A stretch of 64,000 nucleotides of DNA from Pleodorina starrii (Eukaryota > Chlorophyta > Chlorophyceae > Chlamydomonadales > Volvocaceae), in NCBI GenBank assembly GCA_030267565.1, contig BRXU01000007.1, forward strand, positions 3,286,001 through 3,350,000, read 5' to 3'. Position 1 is the first letter of the stretch; every line of letters starts with the position of its first letter. Below are positions 45,901 through 57,900 of this stretch, piece by piece. Below the pieces are notes generated by a model, which saw nothing but the letters and a program-made list of their open reading frames with translations, was not told the origin of the DNA and ran no database searches. A program made the position numbers and the translations under genes.

Positions 45901-48900
45901 CCAGCCCGCCTCCCGAGGCCTGCCCTGCCCTGCCTAGTCATTGCTCACCGGTCGTGGAACACGCGGCAGGACTCGTGCAGCCACAGGCGCATCATGACGT
46001 CGCGGTCCTTGCAGTTCCCGGGTGTGATCATGAGCAGGCCCTGGAACACCTTGGACAGGTCGCGCAGGTTGAAGGTGTAGTGGCTCTTGGCGGGCGTGGG
46101 GAGGAGCTCCTCGGAAATCCTGCGGAGGCGGGTAGGGGGGCAGGGGCAGGGGTAGCGGCAAGGTTTGCGGTGCAGCGCTCGGGGGAATGCCGGGAGGATG
46201 TCCGGAGGTACATCGCAGGGCGTAACACCGACAGTTACGGGACAGCCATGCAACGCCACGCGACCCGACACCACGCGCTCCTCGACCCATCCCGCCACAC
46301 ACACACACTCTCTTCCTCGCCCGTCGCGCGCGTGTGTGTACGGACAATAAGGCACGATACGGCACAGTACGACAGCCTTCGTCATACCTGTCGTACGCCT
46401 CCACGGAGCAATTGACAATTGGCTGCGCCACGGAGGCCATGTCGCGCGGGAAGTCGCCCAGGAAGCCGTTGAAGATGGCGGACAGGATGGTCTTGGTGGC
46501 GGCGTCACTGGGCGGCGGCACGCACAGCATGGTGAAGTGGCGCACGAAGCGCGGAGTGATCTCCTGGCGGCCGCCGCCGGGCGGCGCGCAGGCGGCGCAC
46601 AGCGTCGTGTCCTCCACGTCCTTCCAGAACAGCTTCTTGCGGTCGTAGAAGCCCCTGGCAGGTAGGGTAGGTAGAAGGGGGGAAGGAAAGAAAAGGAAAG
46701 GAAAGGAAAGGAAAGGAAAGGAAAGAAAAGGGAGGCTTAATTAGGACATCCTGGATACGGTCGGCAGGCTGGTAGCGAGTGGGACAGAGAGAATAGGAAA
46801 GGAGCGGGGGCGGCACAAGGGCGAAGGCGGGTTGCGGGAAGGCAGGTGGGAGGGAAGAGCAATTCAGGGGAAGCAGGAGCGGGAAAGGATGTGTAAAAGC
46901 TTAAGCTGTCCTACAGCTCAGGTCGACCCGCGCCCCCCTCGCCCGCCCTCACTTGAAGTCCTGGAACTGGCGCAGCAGCTCAATGGGCGGCTGCGCGCCG
47001 TACTTTTCGCGCGCCGGCATGTTGACGTCATCCACAAAGAACACGATGCGCTTGTTGACCGGGGCGCCGTACCGCGTCTTGCGCTTCTTCTCCAGCTTGC
47101 TCTCGATCAGCAGCTGCGCGCCGGGCAGCAGACGGGAGGCAGCAGCAGGGGCGGCGTGGGGTAAGACGCGCGTGATGAGATGTAGCGCGGGTGTAACGGT
47201 GTGGTATGGCTCGCGACTTCCGACCGTGGGCCGACGGGGCGGCAGCGTCAACGGCGGCGGAAGCCTGCACACACCGCATTCCCGAGGTCTGGTCCTGTCC
47301 TGACACTCTCCGCCCCTCCCCATTCCCCCATCCCACGCCGGCCCCAAACCCACCCGTCAGATGCCGCTGCTGCCCTCGCCCTCACCCGCCCAACCAACCA
47401 CCCGACTCCGTTTCATCGCTGCGGCTTCGTTGCTATTGCCGCCCAGGCAACCCGCCACCCGCACCTGCGTGTCGATGGCCTGCGTCTGCGCGGAGAAGTT
47501 GATGGTGAAGGGCACCACGTTCTTGCGCTCGCGGATGTCCTCCAGCGCTGCCACCGTGATGACGCTCTTGCCCACACCGGTGACACCTGCGCGGCGGAGG
47601 CGGGGGCGTGTGTGCGGGGTGGGGCGGGTTTCGGAGCGGGGCGGGCCGGGCCCGACTCGCGCGGCGCAAGCGCGTGGTCGGGGGGGGGGGGGAGGGTTTG
47701 GACCGCGCCTGTTCTTTTCCTCTCTGTGGGCAAGGTAACTGCGCGCCCGCAGCACCCAAGGCATACCTCCCTGCCCGTCGCCCCATCCACCCGAGCCCCA
47801 CCCCACCCAGCGCCCATCTCACGCACTCGCCTCCCACCCGATCTCTCGCTCTCTCTCCCTCTGTCTCTCTCTCTCTCCCTCTCCCTCTCTCTCTCCGGGC
47901 GACTCACCGGTGAACAGCACGGATCGCTGCACGTCCAGACACGCGTCCAGCAGGTAAGAGAAGCGCACCGTGTCCACGGTGGGGACCATCATCTGGAAGT
48001 ACGGCAGCTCGCGCTTGTACGTGAAGCTGGGCACGATGTCCGTCCAGGGCTTGAAGTCGGGGGGGAAGCGCTGCGGAGGGAAGGGGCGCGGAGGGGCGGG
48101 GCGCGGAGTGCAAGATACACACATACACCATAATTACACACGCACGAGGGCCGGGAGAGGAGAGCGGGTAAGGAGCAGGCCTTGAGGCTCCAGGGACCGC
48201 GGGTGACGAGATGGGTAAGGGCAGGCCTGTGAACGAGGTCCGACCCGTGGGTCGGTACCGAACGGGCTGTGGATGAAAGCAGGGGAGAAACGTAGCCAGC
48301 GTCCACAGCGACCACCAGGAGGTGTCCGCAGCAGCAGGACCTGGCAAGAGCTTGCGCCACACTGACGGCCGGTGCGGAACCCCACTTCCCTCCTTCTCTC
48401 TCCCTGCCTCTTTTCCCCTCCCTCTTCCTCCCACCCGCTTCCTCCCTCCCCTCCTTCCCTGCCTCTTGACGTACCCTGCTGCAGTCCAGGTAGAAGTCGA
48501 AGACGGTGGCGGAGCCGGGGAAGGCGCACACCGTCTGAAGGTGCTCCCGAATGAACCTGGGGCCGGGCGGGTCGGGCGGGTCGGGCGGGTCATCAGGCTA
48601 CGTTTGGTCATTCCGTGCATCCCGCTTCCCGGGGGACACACGTGCACCGGGCCGCCCAGGGCCAACCCACCTTCGAATCCCGCCTCCCCGGGGAATTCTG
48701 GAGCACCAACTCGAGCCCACTACACACTCACCCGCCCGCCCAAACAGGGTGCTCCCACCGCTGCAGCCTGTCCGCCACATCCCCCGGCTTCAGCGTCGGT
48801 CCCCATCCTTCCGAGCCCCAAGCTGCCCCCATTACTAAATCCACAGCAAGGACAGCCGGCGCTGCTGCGCCAGCGGCGACGCCGCCTGATCTTTTCAACC

Positions 48901-51900
48901 CCTACAAGCCCGGCGCCGGTGGCTCACTCGTCAAACTCCTCCTTGACGGTGTGCACCAGGTTGCCCCCCAGAGCCCACACGTAGCAGAAGCCGAACAGCT
49001 TGCCCAGCGCCATGTTAATCTCCTCCGGCTTGGCGCCCCAGTTGAAGCCGCGGGAGGGAGACACCAGGCTCTGCGGACAGACACGACACGACAGCAGCCA
49101 GCAACACGGCACGGAACAACCGACAGCCCAGCTGCTGGTGAAGACAACCGAAAGCGGAAAGCCCTAGCTGGTGGTGAAGCGCCGTAGCTGTCTCGGCGGG
49201 TTGAATGTGCGCGGGGGAAGCTGCCTCGCGAGTGGGCGCGGAGCGTGAAGGCCGGCCGGAGCGCGAGAAGGGCCGCCGACTTGCGCACCGTTCTGCCTCC
49301 CGCTCCCGCCGTCGCTGCCTTTGCAACCCGCGCTACCACCCTCCCATCACGACAAGCAGGGCTCCCCCGCATTCGGCCACCCCTGCCAGTCGCCTCGGTT
49401 ACTCCGCCGCTGTTCTCCCCCCTTACCCCGCGCGCTTCTTGCCTGTTGCCAGTTGCCTCTTACCTGCAGCAGCAGCGCCAGGGAGGTGGTGAGGTTGTTG
49501 TCCACGGAGGCGATGTACTCCTTGCCCTGCTTGCGGACGAAGGCCAGCCCGGCGTCCACGTAGGTGTCAAACATGGAGTAGATGGACTCCGCGAACTCGG
49601 GCTTGATCTGCGGCAGCCGGGTAAGGCGTGAGGCGAGGTGAGGCGGGGAGAGGAGAGGCGGGGCGAGGGGCACACAGCGGAGCGAGTGGTGTGCGAAACG
49701 GAGGAATAGGGACGTCATGCTGATTTGACGGACAGGTACGTTGGTTGGGCGCTTGGGGCTTGGCCCGATCGAGGAAATCGATCACGAGGGTACGTTGGCG
49801 TTACCGCGGGCAGCTGCGGCGGCTCAGCGCGGGCGCGGAAAGGGGCTCGGCGGGAGGGCGAGAACCGAGCGGCCATGGCGTGGTGCAACGCGGCGCGTCG
49901 CACAGTGTACCGCATAGTGCACCGCAAGTCGCGGCTCGCACATCGCGGCGCACCTGCGGGATGGCCGCCAGCAGCTTCTGGCGCGCCCACGTCTGTACGG
50001 CGGGTCGCCAGCCCAGCTCCTCCAGCGCTATGTACACCATGCCGCAGCGGGAGACGGTGGCGGGCGAGGCGACGGCCAGGTCCTGCACCTCGAACAGCAT
50101 GCGCATGGTGACGGGGTTGAGCTTGATGCGCTCGCCGTTGGGCAGGCACAGCGTGCAGTTGTCGTCCAGCACTGAGGACGGTAGGAGGAAGGGGGCAGGA
50201 AAGGGGAGGAAAGGGGGAGGAAAGGGCGGGCGAAAAGGGCGAGAGGGCGGAGGGAATGGGCGGGCAGGAGGCGGGAGGTGGGGAAGGGCAAGGCGGCAAG
50301 AGGTTGAGTTCTGACGGACCAGGGTGAGGCGAAAGGGGGCAAGGAAGCGCTGCAGCGCGGTGACCGCCCAACATGGCCCCCACACCGCTCACGTGCGTCC
50401 AGAAATGCCAACCCCAATTTGCATCTGCACTACCGTATAGTAGTGCGCAACAACGCACCAAGTCGACAACCCCGCCTTTTGCACAAGAGCACGCAAGACG
50501 CAGCCCGTCTCAGCAGCTGCTGCCTGGGGCAGCCCCCCCACACACACGCCCGCACGCCGCGCCACGCCACGCCGCACCCGTGTTCATGTTCTCGATCCAG
50601 ATGGCGTCCACGGGCCCGTCGAAGACGACCCACTTCCGGTCGGGCGTGGTGTCGTTGACGGCGGAGCGGATGAGCGTGGAGCCCAGGCCGTCGCTCCATT
50701 CGTTAGTCAGCAGGTTGTACTCGCCGTACAGCTCGCCCATCTTGATGCACTTGGGGTTGAACGTGTATGTGTGGGTCACCTGCTCGGGGGGGGGGCGGTG
50801 GGCGGGGGACGGCGGGTGCGGGGAAGACGCAGCGGGTGGTTCAGGCCGCCGGCCGCCGTAGTATTCGGCGCTTCGCATCATTTATAGCCCAGCCCAGCCC
50901 CGCCCCAGCCCCCGCCCCAGCCCCAGCCCCAGCCCCAGCCCCAGCCCCAGCCCCAGCCCCAGCCCCAGCCCCAGCCCCAGCCCCGGCGCGGCACCTCACG
51001 GCACCACCCTGCCCCATCCCCTCACCCACCCACCTGGTACTTGTCTGAGGGGTGCTTGAGCTCCGTGCGCAGGCGCGTGGTGGCGCCCTGCAGCGTCCGG
51101 TAGCACTCGGTCTTGCCGCCGCCGGTGGGGCCCACCAGCATGACGCCGAAGCGCACGTTCATGGTGTCGTACAGCTGGATCACCTTGGTCACGAACGACT
51201 GCGGCTGCTGCAGGCCGCGGCCGGACAGCACCGAGCGGATGCTCTCATCCAGCTCGCCAAAGTCCTGGAGTTGTGAGATGGGGTTTCGAAAACGTTTTGG
51301 GGCAGGGTTCTCAGGTGAGAGGCCTGGACAGCGAGAAGCGGGGTTTTCTCTCTCCCTCCATCCCCCAGCCCAGGTACCGGCAGGTCGGTTTTCAACTTTT
51401 CATACCACAATACGCGCGACGTGAGACGCGAGATGGGGGCGGCCGGTGAGTTGGAATCGCGGCCCATGTGCCATGTCCCCACGCCCCCACCTGGTCGGGC
51501 ACTGTGAGGCCGGGGAAGAGGTCCGAGATGATGTTCTGAAACAGCTCCACGTCGTCCACCAGGAACTTGGGCAGGTTGGAGTCGCGCATGGCGCGGATGA
51601 GCACCACGTCCTCACTCAGGTCGGGGTTGGCGCGCTTCAGGCTGCCCGCCATCACCAGAACCGACTTGACGGCGCGCATGCCTGGGTGGGGTTCGGGATG
51701 GGCGTGTGTGCGTGCGTGTTTGTGAGAGAGGTGAGAGAGGGGGTTATCCACGTATAGGCCGGAGCCCGTGAACGGTAACGTATTAGGAGAATCCGTCGGA
51801 GGAAGGGTGCGATGCGTCGTGGGGAAGGGTGCGATGCGTGGGGAGGAGGGCTGGGTTGCGTTCCAGGGACGCAGATGGGGGAAGTACCGCGAGCGGCACC

Positions 51901-54900
51901 CACCGCCCACCCCACTCTCCCACTCCACCAGCTCCGCACCCAGCACGCACACAGCGTGCACGCAACGCACACATCGCGCAGCACACAGCACGAATACGCA
52001 TCGCAACGCAGCGCAAGCGCAGCGCGGCCCCTCACCAAAGTCGTAGTGGTCCTGCTGGCTGAGCTGCTCCGAGGACAGCTTGTACAGCTTGACCATCTTG
52101 CGGGAGAGCGTCTTGGAGTCCTCGAAGCCCTCGCTGAACAGCATCACCTCCGCAACCAGTGCGTAGTCGGGGATCATCATGGCCATCGGCCGGAACAGCG
52201 CCTGTTGGGACGTGTTTGGGGTGTTGGGGGCGTGTGGGTGTTGGGGTATTTGGGTGTCAGTGCGTGTGGGCGCTAGGGGCGTTTGGGTAATGGGGCGGCG
52301 GCGGCGGCCGCGGCGGCGGCGGCGGTGTCTAACAGCAAAGTCGTGGCGGGCACCCGAGGTGTGTTGAGGCGCGGGAGCCGGGCACTCTCGCCTCCCACCC
52401 CGCCCACGCGAGAGCGCTGCGGCCTCAGGCAAGCCCCGGACGCACCTTGAGGTTGTCTGGCAGCTCCGTGCGGCCCGCGTAGCCGGGGTTCATGGTGATG
52501 AAGACGCCGCAGGTGGGCACGAGCTTGATGATGCGGCCCTCGAAGTTGAAGGTGCTCATGCAGGCTTTGAGCGCGTTCTGGATGGTCAGCAGCTGCTGCG
52601 CCACCACGGACAGCACCTCGATGTCGATGCGGTTGAACTCGTCGAAGCAGGCCCACGCGCCACACTGCGCCAGGCCGCTGAAGAACTTGCCCATGAACCT
52701 GGTGGCGAGGGTAGGGTAGGTGGGGGAGGGAGGGAAGGGGGGAGGGTTAACGAAGAACCGACGGTGGGATAATATAAAGATGGTTAGCGCAGGGGTGGGG
52801 CGAGCCCCGCCCGGTGTGGCGGGTAAGAGCGAGGGGTGGAGCGGCGGCTGGTTAGGTGAAAAGGGAGGGGACCGCAAGAGTGGGTGCAGGCTTGGAGCCC
52901 CCTGCCGCCCCGCCTTCCCTTTTCCATCTTCCCCGTCCCGCTCGCTCACTTGTAGTCCAGATTGTCGCCGCAGTTGAACACCACGCAGTTGACTCCCAGC
53001 GCCTTGCCCAGGTCCTTGGTGGTCTCCGTCTTGCCGGTACCTGAGCACACACCACAGGACACCAAAGCCAACGGCAGCAGGGGCGGGTCAGGTCAGCCGG
53101 CCCGATACCCCCAAGGAGGACATGGGGAGCGGCACGCTGTGACGTCGTGCGACGCGCAAGCCGCGCGCCGACACCAGTCCGTCCCTCGCTGCCCCATCGG
53201 CTCCTCCCTCCGCTGCGGCTCTTCGCTTCTGCCCCGCCCCGTCCCATCCCTGCACCAATCCCCTCCCCCACACCCCCGCCTCGGTCGCCACCCGGCCCGC
53301 ACCCACCCGCGGGGCCCGCCGGCGCGCCCCCCAGCTTGAGGTGCAGCGCGCCCGTGAGCGTCAGGTAGCAGCGGTCCGTCATGGGCGTCACCACCAGCCG
53401 CGGCTGCGCGCCCAGGTACTCGTACGCGTACATGAAGCGCGCGTTGACCTGCGTGCCGAGGACAGGGGCCCAGGACAGGGGCTCTTAGACGGGCCGGGCC
53501 AGCTTCCAACAGCTACCCGAGACCACCCCCTTCAGGGGTGAGACCCCCTTCTGGGGTGAGACCACCGTCGGGTGTGCACACTGCACGGTCCGTGCGACTG
53601 TTGGTCCAGGCATCTGTCCCACCTGGCGCACGATGATGTCCTCGTTCTCAAAGTAGTACCGCAGCTGCATCTGCCACTGGAAGGAGTTGATGTCGGTGAC
53701 GGCGCCCGCGTGCAGCGCGTCCACGATGTCGCGCGCGTGCACGTCAATGGTGATGAGCGCCGCGATGATGCGCCGGTGCAGCCCCGACAGCTCCCCGCGG
53801 ACCAGCTTGGTAAGGTCGGCCAGCTGCCGCACGTTGACCTGGGGTTGCGCGTTTGTTGGGGTGGGGGTGGGGGTGGGTATAAAGAAAAAATCGCAGCGGG
53901 GAAGGAGACGGCGTAGGGGTGTGTGGGGGGGGGAAGAGGCATGGCGGGGAGGGAGGCAGGGAGGGAGAAATGAGACGGAGTTTCAGCGATGGAGTGGAGG
54001 CCTAGATGGTGACCAAACCCGCAGGAGGGAGGGCGTGGGAGGGAGGGCGCGGGCGGGCGGAGGCGGGTCAGGCGGGGCATGGTGGAGCATGTAAAGGGGC
54101 CGGAGACCCGGAGTGAACAGCAGAAGAAGGGGGCGGGCGCGGGAGAGCACGGCAGGCGGACACGCACCCCACGCCGCCGTGCGATCCCGGACCCCCCCGC
54201 CACACTCCCAAGCCCCACCTAGCGGGTCAGTTCCGACAGCGGACCCCGGGGCGCTTTATCACCAGCGCCGCAGCGTCCGTATCCTGCGCTTGGCCCTCGC
54301 CAAGTTTCCCAACAGCAACCCGCCGGACGACAGCCCGCCGGACCGCCGCCCCTTCCGGCAGCCCGGCCCCTGCCGGCTCTGCGTCCCTCGCCACTCACCC
54401 CTCTGTACTCGCCCAGCGCGCCCACGGGGTCGGTGCAGCGCAGCGCCTCCTCCACTCCGTTGCACCAGTACACCTGGCTGATGGCGATGACCAGCTGCGC
54501 CGGCTGCTTGAGCACCCAGGCAGAGCGCGCCTCCTCCGGGTAGGCCACCCAGCCCGCCTTGGCAAGCTTCTTCAGGTTGGCTGCGGTCAGGAGGGTGACA
54601 GCGGAGGTGACGCAGTGAAGGGGGGTAAAAAATGATACCGCAGCGGAGACGAAGACGGCGGGGGAGGTGGAGGAGGACCTTGGCGAGAACGGACCCGGGG
54701 TGCGGTGGGGGTGCGGTGGGGGTGCGGCGTGCGATGGTGAGAGAGAGTGTGGAGATGGCAGCCGCAGCGATGGAATGGAGCGGGGCGAGGTTGGCGAGTG
54801 GGGGGTTATCCACGTATAGGCCGGAGCCCGTGAACGGTAAAGTAACAGAGGAAGGCGAGGTGCGGTGGGCAGCGGGCAGGCGCGGGCAGTTGCGGCGGCG

Positions 54901-57900
54901 GCGCGACGGTGAGCGGGAGCATGGCGTTGACGGGTTAAGGCGCGGCGGGTGGATGAGTAGGAGCGGGGCATGTGGGGTCCACCTTCCACGGAAATGGGAA
55001 ACGGGAAACGCCTTCTTGTAATTGGCGGTTGGAGACATCAGCGCTCTGGGCTGCAGCCGCCATGCCACCATTCGTCCCCTCCACCCTGGATAGGCGCCCG
55101 CTGGCCCCCGGCCCCGGCCCCAATCATTGTAGCTCACCGATCATGGCGCTCTCCACGTCGCCCAGCCACTTCTCCACGTTGCCGCGCGCCTTGGTGTTCT
55201 TGCCCAGGCTGACGCGCTCGCCCTCGCCCGAGATCATGGCGTGGATGTCGATGGACTTGGGGTCGTCGCCGAAGTCCAGACGCCGAATGCCGTCGAAGCA
55301 CTTGCCCATGTGCGGCTGAACCGCCTGCTCGGAGCAGGGCAGGATAGGGCAGGACAGGACAGGGCAGGAAGCGGGAGGGGTGGGGCTATACAGATTAGGC
55401 CGCAGCGGGAGGGAAGCGGAGGGGAGGGGATGGGAGGAAAAGCACCGCGGGAGGGAAGCGGAGGGGAAGCAGGGAGAGGCGTAAGGCAGGTGGGTGCGCC
55501 AGCACGGGACCGAGCGCCGGTGGCGGTGGCGGCTCTTGGGAGGCTGGGCGGCCGGCCCGCGGTGCAGAAGCCAGGTACGCGACCGGGTCGACAGGCGCAC
55601 AGGCGCCCGAGCCCGAGTCCGAGTCCACCCCCTGCGCCCCCAGGCCGCCTCCGCGGCCTCATCTTTACTGCGGCGCCCCCCCCCCTTGCCTGCACGTTCT
55701 TGGTCTGCGCCAGGATCTCCAGCAGCTCGTCGTTGGAGAGGAAGTAGAAGCGCGGGAAGGCCATGCGCTTGGTCTCCAGGTAGTCCTCCAGGTTCTTCTG
55801 GATCTTCTCCAGCGTCTCGTTGGCCTTCTGGAACGTCTCCAGCACGCCTGCGGACCACAGCACCCAGGTCACTTACTTACCCAGGCCGCTTACTCAGGTC
55901 ACCGAGCTGACCCAGGCCGCCCTTCTCGTCGCGGTGCATGAAACTCACCCCCCTTTCTAACCTGAGACGGGCGACAGCGAGACCCAACCCGCGAGAAATA
56001 CCCCACCGCGGCTGCAACAGAAGACCAGAGGGAGAGAGGTGCAGTGCCCAGCGCGTAGAGGTTGAGGACCCCTTCTCTGCCACCCCCTCCCTCCCTCCCC
56101 GCCCGCAGCCCCACTCCCTCACCCACCCACCAAACCCTAACCCACCCGGGTGCGTGCCCGCAATGAGCGCGTTGGGCCGGTCCTTCGTCCGCCGCATGAT
56201 CTCCCGCAGCTGCTTGTCCACCGCAAAGAACGCCTTGGCCTCCACCGGCAGCTGCCGCTGGATGTCGATGGCGGAGAAGATGGGCTCCAGGTACATCCAC
56301 GCCTTCTGCACCGCCACCCACTCGTCCAGCGTGTCGGCGAACAGCGTCAGCTGCCGCTCCACCTTCTCCACCTCGGGCCGGATGCCGGTCACGAAGCGGG
56401 AGGCCAGGATGGTGGACATGGTCACCATGCTGTCCTCCAGCGCGATCTGGGGCGGGCGGGGGCGCGCGTTGGGAAAGGTAAGAGTGTGACAGCGCGCAGA
56501 GTGTGACAGTGGAAAGAGTGAAGGGGAGGGGGAGAGGAGTGAAGGGGAGGGGAGGTTGGGGTCGTGCAGCAATAAAGGGCCGCTCAGCGAGGGGCGGTTT
56601 TGGGGTCGGAATTGGGGTTGGAGGAGGGCCGGGATCCCGGGACGGAGCCCGGGCCGGGTGTACCGTGCATGCCCGCCCCACCCGCAGCCGCGCGCCCTCT
56701 TGCTCCCTCCACACCCTTCGCGCACGTCCGACAGGCTCCCACCCCCCGCCCAACAGCGTGCACGCAACCGCAACCGCAACCACACCCCCCCCCGTGCCGC
56801 CCGCACCTGGATGTCCTCGATACCTCCCAGGATGAACACGTCCTTGCTCTCCTTGTACGGCACCACGTTGAATTCCAGGTCCACCCACTTGTTGGACACC
56901 TTGGCCAGCAGCTCCTCGAGCGCCATCTCCTGCGTAGCCTCCGTGGAGATGGTGGAGATGGCGTCCTTCCACACCTGCACCTTGGCGTCCAGAAGCACCT
57001 GCAGGCGCGAGGCAACAACCGACAACCGGTAACTAACTAACCAACTAACAAGTGGCAACGGATGGCTGACGACAGCAAACAGAGGATACAACACCGAGAA
57101 GAGTTGAGTCAGTGGTACCGGTGCACAACTACAGGGACAGCGGGCGGGCGGGCGGGCGGGCGCGGGTGGGGAGGGCGAGAGCACACGGGCACGGCGTTGT
57201 GTATGGCCGTGGAGGGCCGCCTCGTCGGTCGGCGAGTCGGCTGAGTAGTGGTGAGTCCGATCTCCAGAATCGCCTTGTCGGGTTCTACTTCCTGCGGTTC
57301 TTCTTCTCCTCCCTCAGCCCCATCCCCACCCCCATCCCCGGCCCCTGCGCCCCGCTGCCCCACCTGCAGCGTGAAGCTGGTGTCGCGCAGGATCTGCTGC
57401 CCGATCGTCTCGAAGATCTTGTTCCAGTGGCGCTCCTTGAGGGCGCGGTTGCGCAGCGCCGAAACCACCGGCAGCAGGTTTCGGAAGTCGTCCACGGCGG
57501 CGCGGAACTTGGGCACCAGCTTGTTGGGCGGCAGACCGCGCTCCATCTTGTACACCTGCGGTAGGCAGGGGTGGCGCAAGACAGAAGATACCGCAGCGGA
57601 GGGGCGGCGACGGTGTTGGCGAAGGAACCCAGAACCCCAGCAAATGCTTACCAAGGGGTGGGAGGGGGAGCGTGCGCCGCCGCGGGTCGATGTCCGTGTG
57701 TTTGCGGACGCACGTGGGCCGGTATCGCTGCGATGCCCCTACGGGTCATTCCTTTCCCACCCATCCATCCAACCATCCATCCAACCATCCATCCAGTGGA
57801 AAATCCACGCGCACGCCGGCGTCGCCGTGCTTTGCCGGTCCCAATCCCGTCTTCCCCTTTTTTCCCTGTTTCCTCGCTCCTGTAGCCCCCTCCTGCCCCC

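Larger units (their letters stand above)
45569..48070 (-). other. Dynein AAA3 exons 29-34
   Basis: Exons: 47908-48070, 47465-47586, 46953-47113, 46388-46654, 45949-46119 and 45569-45704. Walker A is GVTGVGKSV, with its first Gly split across exons 29/30. Walker B is [11 protein letters not shown] in exon 31. AAA3 is a regulatory nucleotide site in dyneins. Confidence 0.9.
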
